Source of the DNA: Fluviicola sp.
GTDB taxonomy: Bacteria; Bacteroidota; Bacteroidia; Flavobacteriales_D; Crocinitomicaceae
Length of the DNA: 64,000 nt
Reading direction: 5' to 3'
NCBI GenBank assembly: GCA_002734085.1
Contig: NVXV01000009.1
Location: 5,291-69,290, forward strand
A model generated the notes under the pieces. It did not search any database, was not told the DNA's origin, and saw nothing but the letters and a program-made list of their open reading frames with translations. The position numbers and the translations under genes were made by a program. Positions 42,314 to 52,747 of the stretch are shown one piece after another (within the stretch, counting starts at the first letter, position 1; each line of letters opens with the position of its first letter).

Positions 42314-45300
42314 ATGAGTTCATATACAGAAATGAAAGATTCTCAAGGTCCCGCATTGCAACTGTTGCAGAAGCTAGGATGGCAATATATTTCTCCAGAG
42401 GAAACGGAAAATCAACGTGGATGCATCTTGAGTAATGTTATTCTAGAAGGAATCCTGGAAAAGCAACTCAACGAAATAAACTCATTCGATTATAAGGGAA
42501 GTACGTATAACTTCTCTCAGGGAAGTGTACATGATGCGATCTACGCGATTAAAAATGTTCCGGATGAAGGATTGGTTAAAACTTCTGAGAAGATTTTTGA
42601 CCTCATTAATCTAGGAAAGAGTTTTGAAGAACATGTTCAGGGGGATAAAAAGAGTTTTACAATTAAATATGTAGATTGGGAAAACCCTGAAAACAACGTG
42701 TTTCACGTTACAGATGAATTCGAAGTTGTTGGAGTGAATGGTTCTCGACGACCAGATTTAGTATTGTTCATAAACGGAATTCCGTTTGGAGTGTTGGAAA
42801 ATAAACGTCGTGATAAAAATGCTTCTATTGAAGAAAGTATTTCTCAATTCATTCGTAATCAAAAAAAGGAGATTGGAATTCCGAAGCTGTTTCATTATAC
42901 GCAGTTATTGGTTGCTGTTCAGCCGAACGAAGTCAAGTATGGTACTACAGATACTCCTGCTAAATTTTGGAGTTACTGGAAAGAACAAGCTGATGTGGAG
43001 CCAGAGGTACAAAAGATTGTAAATTCTGAAATCAACAACCAAACAGCAGAAGATCGATTACCAACAGAACAGGATAAATTGCTTTACTGCTTGGCACGAC
43101 CTGATCGTATTCTCGAACTTTCGTATAAATTCACTGTGTTTGATGCCGGATTAAAAAAGGTAGCTCGCTACCAACAGTACTTTGCCGTTAAGAACTCTAT
43201 AAAACGTGTTCAGGATAAAGATGAAGAAGGAAAAAGAAAAGGAGGGGTGATTTGGCATACACAAGGGAGTGGGAAGTCGCTTACTATGGTAATGTTAGCC
43301 AAGGCCATTGTACTCAATGACAACATTCCAAATCCACGTATAATCGTAGTTACCGATAGAGTAGAGCTGGATAAACAAATATTCAGAACATTCAGTCATT
43401 GCGGTAAAAACCCTGTAAGAGCAAAAAGTGGAAATCATTTGATAGATGTTGTACAAGGAAGCAATATTGAGATTGTCACAACAATCATTGATAAATTTGA
43501 ATCAGCTTTGAAGCGCAAGGATTTTAGAAATAAATCAGAGAATATTTTTGTGCTCGTGGATGAGAGTCATCGAAGTCAGTATGGAAAGAACCATGCGCTC
43601 ATGAAAAAGGCATTGCCTCGTGCCTGTTACATTGGGTTTACAGGAACACCATTAATGAGCGCAGAAAAAAATACGGCTAATAAGTTCGGAGGTTATATTG
43701 ATAAGTATACAATTGATCAAGCTGTGGATGATGGCGCAGTACTTCCGCTGCTCTATGAAGGCAGGTCTGCCAAATTAAGCGTGAATCAAGATAAATTAGA
43801 TAAGGGCTTTGATCGATTAGCAGAACCTCTTTCTGAATACCAAGCGAAAGACTTAAAAAAGAAGTTCTCTTCAATTACAGAAATTTATAAATCACAGCAG
43901 GTTATAGAAGAGATAGCATACGATATATCCGAGCATTATTGTAAAAACTGGAAGGGAACAAAGTTTAAAGCGATTCTTGCTGTTCCGCTCAAAGACACCG
44001 CTCTGAAATATCATAAGTATTTCGAAAATCAAACGAATCCCAGGCTTAGAATTGATACGGCTGTTGTGATTTCATCATCAGATACCCGGGTTGATCACGA
44101 AGATGTTGAAGAAGAGACAACGAGTGAAGTCCAACAGTACTTCAAGAAGATTAATTCACGTTATGGCTCGGTTGAGTCATTCGAAGAGATCATTACGAAT
44201 AAATTTAAAGAATCCGATGACGAAATAGAATTGCTAATTGTTGTTGGTAAGCTGCTTACAGGCTTTGATGCACCCAGATGTAACACCTTGTATGTTGCCA
44301 AACCACTTAGAGAGCATGGATTGCTTCAAGCGATAGCAAGAGCCAATCGACTCTATGAAGGGAAGGACTTCGGTTATATAGTAGACTATGTGGGTATCCT
44401 AGGAGACCTTGATAAAGCGTTAACGACCTACAGTGCATTGCAGGAGTTTGACGAAAGTGATCTAGAAGGTGCCATCAAAAAAGTGGATGAAGAGATAGAA
44501 AAAATCCCACAATATCATTCGGATGTATGGGATGTCTTCAAAGGAGTGAAAAATCCAAAAGACATCGAGGAGATGGAGCGGTTTCTCGCACCCAAAGATA
44601 TTCGGGATAATTTCAGAGAGCAACTTATTTCTTATGCGAAAGCTTTGCAGTCGGGTATGGCATCTGATGTATACTACAAAATGTATAATGAAGGGCGTCA
44701 GAAAATGTTCATCACCGATTTAAAATTCTTCCAAAGTCTAAGATCATCTGTACAGTTAAGGTATTCTGAAAAAATAGACTATAAAGAATACGAAGGTCGT
44801 GTAAAGAAGCTATTAGATATGCAGGTTGGTGTTGAAGGTGTAGAGCAAACCACAGAACCGATCAACATTTTTAATGAGGAGATCTTTAAAGAAGAGGTGG
44901 AGCGCATGACAGGATCACAAGCCTCAAAAGCGGATACTATTGCATACCGTATGAAAAAAGTGATAACCGAAAAGCTCGATGAAGACCCTGTCTTCTACAA
45001 GAAATTTGGAGCTCTCATTGATGAAGCAATTCGTGCTTTTATAGAGAAAAGAATTTCCGAAGCAGAATATTTAAAGCAAATGCTCGAAGCACGCAAGGAT
45101 CTTGTTGAAGGCAGTTATGGAGATTTACCAGAAGAACTTCAAGGGAATCCAGAAGCCAGAGCATTTTATGGAATCGTCAAAGATGTACTTTCCAAAGAAA
45201 CCGAGGGTAATGACCTGTCAAAAGTTGATAATTCAATTGTAATGACTGGTATAGAGCTTACAGCTATTATTGAGCGTTTGATTATTCGAGACTGGAAACG

Positions 45301-45445
45301 AAACGATGACATTCAAAAACAAATGAAAAATGATATAGAGGATTATCTCTTGGATCATCGCAAGGATTATGGAGTAGAGTTAAGCTTTACACAGTTAGAC
45401 ATCATATTGGATGAAGTAATGAAAGTGGCTAAAAACGTTTTTTAA
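42314..45445 (+). CDS. hsdR: Type I restriction-modification endonuclease/translocase subunit
   Basis: The 1043-residue protein has a PD-(D/E)XK nuclease region near residues 135-165 (RRPDLVLFINGIPFGVLENK), Walker A QGSGKS with Lys 321, Walker B-like DESH at 416-419, and a second RecA-like half ending in VGKLLTGFDAPRCNTLYV and QAIARANRLYEG. The length and order are typical of HsdR. It is separated from hsdMS by about 3.7 kb of accessory genes and preceded by a terminator, so it may have its own promoter in 42170-42313; none was clearly seen. Confidence 0.94.
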   Translation: MSSYTEMKDSQGPALQLLQKLGWQYISPEETENQRGCILSNVILEGILEKQLNEINSFDYKGSTYNFSQGSVHDAIYAIKNVPDEGLVKTSEKIFDLINLGKSFEEHVQGDKKSFTIKYVDWENPENNVFHVTDEFEVVGVNGSRRPDLVLFINGIPFGVLENKRRDKNASIEESISQFIRNQKKEIGIPKLFHYTQLLVAVQPNEVKYGTTDTPAKFWSYWKEQADVEPEVQKIVNSEINNQTAEDRLPTEQDKLLYCLARPDRILELSYKFTVFDAGLKKVARYQQYFAVKNSIKRVQDKDEEGKRKGGVIWHTQGSGKSLTMVMLAKAIVLNDNIPNPRIIVVTDRVELDKQIFRTFSHCGKNPVRAKSGNHLIDVVQGSNIEIVTTIIDKFESALKRKDFRNKSENIFVLVDESHRSQYGKNHALMKKALPRACYIGFTGTPLMSAEKNTANKFGGYIDKYTIDQAVDDGAVLPLLYEGRSAKLSVNQDKLDKGFDRLAEPLSEYQAKDLKKKFSSITEIYKSQQVIEEIAYDISEHYCKNWKGTKFKAILAVPLKDTALKYHKYFENQTNPRLRIDTAVVISSSDTRVDHEDVEEETTSEVQQYFKKINSRYGSVESFEEIITNKFKESDDEIELLIVVGKLLTGFDAPRCNTLYVAKPLREHGLLQAIARANRLYEGKDFGYIVDYVGILGDLDKALTTYSALQEFDESDLEGAIKKVDEEIEKIPQYHSDVWDVFKGVKNPKDIEEMERFLAPKDIRDNFREQLISYAKALQSGMASDVYYKMYNEGRQKMFITDLKFFQSLRSSVQLRYSEKIDYKEYEGRVKKLLDMQVGVEGVEQTTEPINIFNEEIFKEEVERMTGSQASKADTIAYRMKKVITEKLDEDPVFYKKFGALIDEAIRAFIEKRISEAEYLKQMLEARKDLVEGSYGDLPEELQGNPEARAFYGIVKDVLSKETEGNDLSKVDNSIVMTGIELTAIIERLIIRDWKRNDDIQKQMKNDIEDYLLDHRKDYGVELSFTQLDIILDEVMKVAKNVF

Positions 45446-46147
45446 ATGAGTAGCTCTATATCATACGGAACAACGAACATAGCATACGATGTTGAATTTA
45501 GAGAACGTAAAACGTTAGCCATCGAGGTTCATCCCGATCGTTCTGTTCATGTAGTAGCTCCTTTAAAAGCTACCCCTGAAGAAATTCAATCCAAAGTCGA
45601 AAAAAGAGCTCCATGGATAGCGAAACAGCAGCGATACTTTAATGGCGCCAAACGTATAGGAACTGAAAAGGAATGGATCAGTGGAGAGAATGTTTTCTAC
45701 CTGGGTCGCCAATATCGTCTGAAGGTAGATATAGGAATTGCCGACGTAAAAATGGCTGGAAAATATTTAAAAGTAACTGTTCCAGATAAATCGAATAAAT
45801 CGCAAATAGAAGCGCTAGTTAATTCATGGTATCTGAGAAGAGCCCGTATTAAGCTGGAAGAAAGAATTCTATTGTTCCATCCAATGCTAGAGCGAGAAGG
45901 GTTAGATTTCAATTCTTTAATCATACGAAAACTAGAAAAACGATGGGGAAGCTGCACAACAAAAGGGAATATTGTTATTAATGCAGAATTGATTAAAACA
46001 CCTATACATTGCATTGACTATGTAATTATTCATGAGCTTTGCCATTTAAAATATCATAACCACGGAACGTCTTTTTGGAAGCTTTTGAATAAGTACTGCC
46101 CGGATTGGGTGAAATTGAAGGATAAGTTAGAGAGTTTTCCTATTTAG
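45446..46147 (+). CDS. YgjP-like (M48/DUF45) metallopeptidase-like protein
   Basis: The 233-residue protein carries HELCHLKYHNHGTSFWKLL near its C-terminus. This is the HExxH zinc-binding motif followed by a downstream His, as in YgjP/WLM metallohydrolases. The N-terminal part is beta-rich (FRERKTLAIEVHPDRSVHVV), also typical. The gene starts directly after the hsdR stop. Such genes are often found next to type I R-M operons; their role in the system is not known. Confidence 0.85.
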   Translation: MSSSISYGTTNIAYDVEFRERKTLAIEVHPDRSVHVVAPLKATPEEIQSKVEKRAPWIAKQQRYFNGAKRIGTEKEWISGENVFYLGRQYRLKVDIGIADVKMAGKYLKVTVPDKSNKSQIEALVNSWYLRRARIKLEERILLFHPMLEREGLDFNSLIIRKLEKRWGSCTTKGNIVINAELIKTPIHCIDYVIIHELCHLKYHNHGTSFWKLLNKYCPDWVKLKDKLESFPI

Positions 46148-46175
46148 TCAATAGAAAAAAATTAACTTTAAATCT

Positions 46176-49100
46176 ATGAAAGAAATACGAGTCCAAATAG
46201 ACGATGATGGTGTATACAATAGTGCCATAGATATTTCTGTTGAAGAATGGAAAAGTATTTTAAGTGAAGAGGAATACAGCCAATACCTTGAAACCTTACG
46301 TAAATTTTATTTCGAACCAAGACATGAGTCATCTTGTAAATATTTGGGTGAAAAGTACAATGTTCACTTTTCTTCACTTAATCGCTCAATTACTAGTTTT
46401 GCTAATTCTATTCAAAAAAGATTAAATCGCTTCAAGGTTATAGGAACGGATGGAAAGCCTACTTATTGGCCAATTATTATGACTGGTAAATACGAGGGTA
46501 GTTTGTTTGTATGGAGACTACGACCAGAGTTAGTAGAGGCTATTGAACAGGAAAATCTCTTTCGAGATGAAAGAAGTATAAGTAATAAGTTTCCAGATCT
46601 AATTCCTAAATACGTAGAAATAGTTAATCAGGATGATGAAGGTAGGGAAATTTATAAGTGGGAGGCAATAGAGCATTTTCAAGAACATTGGGATTTAAGT
46701 GCAGACGATTTTTATACAATGTTTTCCGATTCATTTAAGAAGAAAGAGAATCTTATTTATCAAAACTCGTTTGGCTTTTTAAATAAACTAGCGCTCCACT
46801 TACCCAATGAAGCAAAATCCTTATTTAGTCAATTATATGATGAGACAATATCGATTTCTGATAGAATAAAGAATCATCAAGATAAATCAGATGAACTACT
46901 TGAAAAACTAAAGGTTAAACTAGATAAGCCTAATTTTAGCCATCAACAAGACGAACGCACAATTTCATTTCTTTTGGTTTTGAGATTTCCTAATAAACAC
47001 TATCTGTATAAGTATAATGTATATGAGGCTTATTGTCAGTTTCTCAATATAGAACAGAAACCGGTTGGAGAAAAATTTCTTCACTTCGAAAAGCTTGGGG
47101 AAAGTGTTAAACAGGATATTAATTCTAGCGAACAAATTCATAACTTAGATTTTTATAATCAAGTTAAAGAAGGCTTCAGTTTTGACCATTCAAATTTGAT
47201 TTTTCAAGATATAGTTTATAGGGTTTTAGTAGTAGATAAAGAAATGGAAGTAAAAGAAGAATTACTGAGTGAAATTTTTGATGATATTCAAAACTTAATT
47301 GTAGAAAGAAATCACCCTTTACAAAATCATTATTGGGCACAAAAGGACACAACAAACTATAGACAGGTTTCGGCACTTCCAAATAGGGATAATACAGCTT
47401 TAATGCATTATGAGCTAAGACTACTCAAGCGTATCGCTTGGGAGTTTCACCCTGAAGGTAATACTGAGTTTAAAACCTTAATGGAGCCCTTTGTTCAGTC
47501 CTATACACCAAAGTACAAACCAGAAAGTTGGCTATGTGGTGCTATCGGAGATTTTAAACCAGGAACCTTTAATAGAATTGTTCACCCCAATAAACTAAAG
47601 ATAGTCACTAAAAAAGGTGAGAAATATGACGAAATGATTGAAACTCTCACTGATCAAGTCATTGAACTTTATAACGACACAAATGACCGATTGATCAATC
47701 ATCTAAAAACAAACAGAACACTAGTTGAAAAACAAGGAATAAAATTAGAAATTATGACGAAAGATCCTTTAAACCAAATATTGTATGGTCCTCCTGGGAC
47801 GGGTAAGACTTTTTCCACTATTGATAAAGTAGTTCAAATATGTGAACCAAATCAGTTTGAATCTAAAGACAGAGATTCAAACAAAAATCTATATGATCAA
47901 TTGGTTAATGAGGGTAGAGCATTCTTTACCACTTTTCATCAAAGCATGAGTTACGAGGATTTTATTGAAGGAATAAAGCCTGTACCTCCCAAAAAGGATT
48001 CTGACTCCTTAAAATATAGAGTTGAAGATGGTATTTTTAAATCTATCTGTGAACAATGTTTAGATGAGATTAAGGAAATAGTAAATCAAAAGAATCAAAA
48101 ACCTAAGGAAGAAGTTACATATAAAGAAAAGTATGCAGAGTTCGTGCGTCAAATCCAAGCAGGGTTAATAGAAGTAAAAACAAGAAGTGGTTTAGAAGCC
48201 AAAATCACAAAAGTTTCTCCCGCTGGAAATATGCGGTTAATGACTGGAGAAGATACCAGAGATTATATAATTTCTGCCAATAGGTTAAAAAGATTGGTCG
48301 ATGAAATTTCGAATCCTGAATCTATTACAAATGTACATGATGAAATACGTAATGTGATTGGTGGAAGTAACTCTAGCCTTTATTATGCTGCACTTACTGC
48401 CTTTAAAAACTTTGAAGAGAAATACGAACAATCGATAAAGGAAGAAGGTAAGCAGTTGGAATTAGAAGATATTAAGCTTTCTGAATCCGAAATAGAAGAA
48501 CTTCCGAAATATGTTTTAGTTATTGATGAAATAAACAGAGGTAATGTATCAGCCATTTTTGGTGAGCTTATTACCTTGCTTGAAGAGGATAAAAGATTTA
48601 GTAATGACAATCAGTTATTTGTTAGGTTGCCGTATTCAAAAACTAATTTCATTGTTCCACCAAACCTTTATATCATAGGTACCATGAATACCGCCGATCG
48701 TTCTGTAGAAGCATTGGATACAGCTTTAAGAAGAAGATTTAGCTTCACAGAAATGCCTCCACTTTACTATATAAATGAAGAGAATGCTACACTAAACTAC
48801 GAGTTTGCCAATACTACAGGGAGTGAGATTTTAGAAACCATTAATAGACGTATAGAAAAACTATTGGATAGAGATCATTTAATCGGTCACTCTTATTTTT
48901 TAATTGATAAGAAGAAAGATTCCGAATCAATTCTCATCGATGCTTTTTATCGTAATATCATTCCTCTACTTCAAGAATATTTCTTTGGAGACTATGCTAA
49001 GATTGGAGCTGTTCTGGGTAAAGGATTTATCCGTAAAAGTGAAGAAACAGAATCTGTTTCGTTCGCAGATGGTTTTGATGAAGATGATTATGCTGAAAAA

Positions 49101-49211
49101 GAAATGTTTCAGATTATAGATTATAGAAAAGGTACACCTGGTTACCAATATGTCATGAAAGACATGAACTTTGAAAAAGCAGTAATTCAATTAATTAACT
49201 CAAAAAATTAA
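46176..49211 (+). CDS. mcrB: McrB-like AAA+ GTPase of a McrBC restriction system
   Basis: The 1011-residue protein has a long N-terminal region (1-520) that should recognise modified DNA, a Walker A motif GPPGTGKT (538-545), Walker B VIDEINRG (Asp 784, Glu 785), and NTADRS with ALRRRF (from residue 838). These are McrB-family features. The insert between Walker A and B is longer than usual (about 240 residues, including a segment VKTRSGLEAKITKVSP). It is followed by mcrC with a 10-bp spacer. It is predicted to translocate DNA and activate McrC cleavage. Confidence 0.9.
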   Translation: MKEIRVQIDDDGVYNSAIDISVEEWKSILSEEEYSQYLETLRKFYFEPRHESSCKYLGEKYNVHFSSLNRSITSFANSIQKRLNRFKVIGTDGKPTYWPIIMTGKYEGSLFVWRLRPELVEAIEQENLFRDERSISNKFPDLIPKYVEIVNQDDEGREIYKWEAIEHFQEHWDLSADDFYTMFSDSFKKKENLIYQNSFGFLNKLALHLPNEAKSLFSQLYDETISISDRIKNHQDKSDELLEKLKVKLDKPNFSHQQDERTISFLLVLRFPNKHYLYKYNVYEAYCQFLNIEQKPVGEKFLHFEKLGESVKQDINSSEQIHNLDFYNQVKEGFSFDHSNLIFQDIVYRVLVVDKEMEVKEELLSEIFDDIQNLIVERNHPLQNHYWAQKDTTNYRQVSALPNRDNTALMHYELRLLKRIAWEFHPEGNTEFKTLMEPFVQSYTPKYKPESWLCGAIGDFKPGTFNRIVHPNKLKIVTKKGEKYDEMIETLTDQVIELYNDTNDRLINHLKTNRTLVEKQGIKLEIMTKDPLNQILYGPPGTGKTFSTIDKVVQICEPNQFESKDRDSNKNLYDQLVNEGRAFFTTFHQSMSYEDFIEGIKPVPPKKDSDSLKYRVEDGIFKSICEQCLDEIKEIVNQKNQKPKEEVTYKEKYAEFVRQIQAGLIEVKTRSGLEAKITKVSPAGNMRLMTGEDTRDYIISANRLKRLVDEISNPESITNVHDEIRNVIGGSNSSLYYAALTAFKNFEEKYEQSIKEEGKQLELEDIKLSESEIEELPKYVLVIDEINRGNVSAIFGELITLLEEDKRFSNDNQLFVRLPYSKTNFIVPPNLYIIGTMNTADRSVEALDTALRRRFSFTEMPPLYYINEENATLNYEFANTTGSEILETINRRIEKLLDRDHLIGHSYFLIDKKKDSESILIDAFYRNIIPLLQEYFFGDYAKIGAVLGKGFIRKSEETESVSFADGFDEDDYAEKEMFQIIDYRKGTPGYQYVMKDMNFEKAVIQLINSKN

Positions 49212-49220
49212 AAAGCCATC

Positions 49221-50474
49221 ATGATTAGGCGTAATCATTTTATAGTCTACGAGCATACTTCTCTGAAAGTAGATAGAACTTATGATGGCACAACTTTTAC
49301 ACAAGAGCTCTATGAAAAGTTCGCTCAATTTTTTGGTGATGGAGTTCCTTATTTCAAACTACTGCGAGACGGAGTTAGATTCAATGAATATGTCGGCGCT
49401 ATTCAAATTGGAGATACATTAGTAGAGGTATTACCGAAAGCCGATAAAGACAATGATTCTAGTGATAAAGCCAAATGGCAATCTGCCTTAGTTGATATGA
49501 TGCGTGCAGTAAATGGCTTTGATGTTAAAGCGCCTAGTGAAAGCAGCTTAAACCTAAAAAATAACTCAGTTCTGGATTTGTATTTTGAGATGTTTATTGA
49601 TGAAGTGGAAAAATTACTTCATAAGGGATTAGCAAAGAAATATCGAAAAACAGAAGGAAATCTCACAGCACTTAAAGGAAGCTTAGTTTTTAGCAAACAA
49701 ATTAGTATGAATCTTGTACACAAAGAACGATTTTATACTAAATACACTACTTATGATAAGGAACATCTTTTACATATTATTTTATATAAAACTATCATTT
49801 TATTAGCTCAAATTAATACAAATTCCCGGCTCATAAGTCGCGTAAATTCTTTGCTGCTGAACTTTCCTGAAATGCCAAACCAGAAAATAACAGAAGCAAC
49901 ATTTGAGAAGCTGAGTTATAATCGTAAAACACAAGAGTATAAACGAGCAATTGATATTGCTCGTTTGCTATTGATGCAATATCATCCAAATTTAAGTGGT
50001 GGAAACAAAGATGTTCTAGCACTGATGTTTGATATGAATAACTTATGGGAGCAATTTGTTTTAATCAGTTTAAAAAAGTCCAAAAGATTTAAGGTTCGCG
50101 GTCAAAATTCAACTGGGTTCTGGAAACGCACAAATGGTAAAACAAGATCTATTCGTCCTGATATCAAAATTGAAATGGAAGGAAAAAACTTTATTCTAGA
50201 TACCAAATGGAAAAATGTTAAGAAGAAACCATCCATTGAAGATATTAGACAAATGTACGCATACCATCATTATTTCGAAGCAGAAAAAGTAGCTTTAGTC
50301 TACCCAGGAGATAGTAGTTTAATTAACGGAACATTCTCCAAGATAAAAGGCAAGTCAGAAGGAAGTACTCTTCAATGTGGACTGATGTTTATAAGCAGTA
50401 ATACAAATGTAAAGACCTGGCAAGAGCAAATTGAAACGGATGTGTTGAGTTGGATTAATAATGGCGAAGTATAA
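49221..50474 (+). CDS. mcrC: McrC-like nuclease of a McrBC restriction system
   Basis: The 417-residue protein has the McrC layout: an N-terminal beta region, a helical middle (FEMFIDEVEKLLHKGLAKKY), and a C-terminal PD-(D/E)XK nuclease site with Pro313-Asp314 (RPDIKIEM) and Asp327-Thr-Lys329 (ILDTKWKN). McrC nuclease is brought to DNA by McrB. Length and order match the usual McrC. Confidence 0.9.
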   Translation: MIRRNHFIVYEHTSLKVDRTYDGTTFTQELYEKFAQFFGDGVPYFKLLRDGVRFNEYVGAIQIGDTLVEVLPKADKDNDSSDKAKWQSALVDMMRAVNGFDVKAPSESSLNLKNNSVLDLYFEMFIDEVEKLLHKGLAKKYRKTEGNLTALKGSLVFSKQISMNLVHKERFYTKYTTYDKEHLLHIILYKTIILLAQINTNSRLISRVNSLLLNFPEMPNQKITEATFEKLSYNRKTQEYKRAIDIARLLLMQYHPNLSGGNKDVLALMFDMNNLWEQFVLISLKKSKRFKVRGQNSTGFWKRTNGKTRSIRPDIKIEMEGKNFILDTKWKNVKKKPSIEDIRQMYAYHHYFEAEKVALVYPGDSSLINGTFSKIKGKSEGSTLQCGLMFISSNTNVKTWQEQIETDVLSWINNGEV

Positions 50475-50519
50475 CCTAAAAATATTTATATTTACTTCCA
50501 CTTAAAAATCTAACATAAA

Positions 50520-51374
50520 ATGAATGAATTCCTTACTAGTAATGGTCTGAATGCAGCCATTGAAAACCTGTTTGAGGATGCTAATGAAAAACTAGTATTA
50601 ATTTCTCCTTATATTAAACTACATGAGAGATATATTTCAATCCTAAAAACGAAATTAGCATTTCCTAGATTGGAAATAATTATTGTCTTTGGGAAAAATG
50701 AAGAGGATTATTCTAAAAGTATGATTGAGGAAGACTTTAACTTCTTTAAGGAGTTCCCAAACATCGAGATTAGATATGAGAAAAGACTACACGCAAAATA
50801 CTATTCAAATGAACATGTTGGGATTTTGACCTCAATGAATTTGCATAAGTATTCTCAAGATAATAATATCGAGGCTGGCATAAAGACAGAACCTTCTTCT
50901 GCGATAAATAGCATAGTTAATTCAGTTTCTGGTGATAAATCACTAGACGCTCAAACTTCAGAATATTTTGACCGTGTGATTGAACAATCTGACGTTTTGT
51001 ACAGACGTGTGCCAACATATAAAAAACAGTATTTAGGGTTAAAGGAGAAATTTGTTTCCTCCACAGTTGAAGTTGATCTTTTATCTGAATTCTTTAACTC
51101 AAAAACTGATTCAAAGTCTTCATCACCTAAGAAAAGTAAAGTAATATCAAAGGATATAAAACCTAAAATGGGTTATTGTATAAGAACAAAGGCTGAAATT
51201 CCTTTTAATGTAAAACAACCATTTTCAGATAGTGCATTTCGCAGTTGGAGCAAGTTTTCTAATGAAGAGTATCCAGAAAAGTATTGTCATTTTAGTGGGG
51301 AAGAATCGAAAGGACAAACTACTTTTGCGAAGCCAATTTTAAGAAAGAATTGGAAAAAGGCAATGCAAGGTTAA
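50520..51374 (+). CDS. Phospholipase D-like protein
   Basis: The 284-residue protein has an N-terminal PLD-like domain (residues 1-150): AAIENLFEDANEKLVLISPY is the typical start, and His91-Ala-Lys93 with TSMNLHKYSQDNN is an HxK(x)4D-type motif. PLD-like proteins of this size are common nucleases near R-M genes. A single HKD motif suggests activity as a dimer. The C-terminal region has Cys and Lys-rich segments. The gene follows mcrC by 46 bp. Confidence 0.7.
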   Translation: MNEFLTSNGLNAAIENLFEDANEKLVLISPYIKLHERYISILKTKLAFPRLEIIIVFGKNEEDYSKSMIEEDFNFFKEFPNIEIRYEKRLHAKYYSNEHVGILTSMNLHKYSQDNNIEAGIKTEPSSAINSIVNSVSGDKSLDAQTSEYFDRVIEQSDVLYRRVPTYKKQYLGLKEKFVSSTVEVDLLSEFFNSKTDSKSSSPKKSKVISKDIKPKMGYCIRTKAEIPFNVKQPFSDSAFRSWSKFSNEEYPEKYCHFSGEESKGQTTFAKPILRKNWKKAMQG

Positions 51375-51504
51375 AAAGCCGACAATAGACGAATAGGTAC
51401 TTTGGTTAATGATATTACTGTTACAGCTCGATAGTATAGCTTTGCTCCAAACCAAATTCTAAAAAAATAAATTCTATCTTTATCTCCAAGATAAACAGAT
51501 ACTT

Positions 51505-52464
51505 ATGAATATCCATGACATCCCACCAAACATTCAACTTGAGCTAAATCAATTAAATCAAGATCTCGATCAAAAAATCCCATCGAGAAAAATAGACAAA
51601 AACCTCCTTATAGCAACCTGGAACATCCGGGCATTTGGAGACCTCACGAGAAAGTGGAAATCAGCAGACAATGATACGCCAAAAAGAGATTTACACTCCA
51701 TTCAATGCATAGCACAAATCCTCAAAAGATTTGATATCGTCGCTATACAAGAAGTAAAAGCGAACCTAAGAGCATTAAGAGATACCCTTAAAATCTTAGG
51801 AAGCCATTGGTCTCTAATACTAACAGACGTAAATAGGGGAGATGCTGGAAACGGAGAACGAATGGCTTATATCTTCGACACCCGACGGGTAAAAATGTCC
51901 GGACTAGCAGCAGAACTTGTAATCCCACAAGAATGGCTCAACGAAATTTCAGACAAAGCCCTAACAGAACAATTCGTCCGTAACCCCTATGCAGTTAGCT
52001 TCAAGATCAACAACGAAACATTCATCCTCGTAACCCTTCACATCAAATACGGCAAAACCTCATCCGACAGAATCAAAGAAATCAAAAGCATCGCCAAATG
52101 GATGTCCGACTGGGCAAAAGACATCCACGCCTACCATCAGAACTTCATCCTCCTCGGAGACTTCAACATCGACAAGCGCGGCGACCTCCTCAATCAAACC
52201 TTCATAGCCGAAGGCCTTCATATCCCCGAACAACTCCAAAACAAAACCGTCCTTCGATCGATCTTCAACCAAACCAAATACTACGACCAAATCGCCTGGT
52301 TCCAAAAACCCAATTCAAACATCCCTCAACTCTCAATGAAATTCCTAAACGGCGGCCACTACGATTTCCTTCCTACAACCTTAATCAATAGAAACACATC
52401 CAAACTCCGAAAATCATGGATGATCTCCGATCATTATCCATTGTGGGTTGAGTTTGAATTATAG
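51505..52464 (+). CDS. Endonuclease/exonuclease/phosphatase-family protein
   Basis: The 319-residue protein contains the family's catalytic landmarks in order: TWNIRAFG (Asn), IVAIQEVKA (Glu), LVTLHIKYG (His), ILLGDFNID (Asp, Asn), ISDHYPLWVEF (Asp, His). These proteins hydrolyse phosphodiester bonds in nucleic acids or phospholipids. There is no signal peptide, so a DNA or RNA substrate is likely. Its codon choice is unusual: the second half (51900-52440) is visibly C-rich on the coding strand, quite unlike the AT-rich neighbours, which suggests recent gain. Confidence 0.88.
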   Translation: MNIHDIPPNIQLELNQLNQDLDQKIPSRKIDKNLLIATWNIRAFGDLTRKWKSADNDTPKRDLHSIQCIAQILKRFDIVAIQEVKANLRALRDTLKILGSHWSLILTDVNRGDAGNGERMAYIFDTRRVKMSGLAAELVIPQEWLNEISDKALTEQFVRNPYAVSFKINNETFILVTLHIKYGKTSSDRIKEIKSIAKWMSDWAKDIHAYHQNFILLGDFNIDKRGDLLNQTFIAEGLHIPEQLQNKTVLRSIFNQTKYYDQIAWFQKPNSNIPQLSMKFLNGGHYDFLPTTLINRNTSKLRKSWMISDHYPLWVEFEL

Positions 52465-52747
52465 CCTTCTTTTGTTGATCTAATATAATTTGTTTTCTTT
52501 TTGAAACTCAATTCTTCATCGTAAAATGTATCCATTGTGAAACTATGCAGAGTGTCAAACTAGTTATCTTTAAGCTAGTGCGTGACCCCACCGTATTTTT
52601 ATCTATATTCTGAACCAATAAGTAACCGTTCACACTTAACTACAATAATCGTAGTCAATTGTAAATCAAATCTTGCTACAAATCCCTTAAATCAAACTAC
52701 AAAGAAATGGCATTTTTCAAATAATACTACCAAATCATAGAAAAACG

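Noticed and set aside
52098-52391. Plus-strand Arg/Pro-rich open frame inside the endonuclease/exonuclease/phosphatase gene
   Set aside because: It is the C-rich coding strand read in another frame, and the Arg/Pro composition is an artefact of that.
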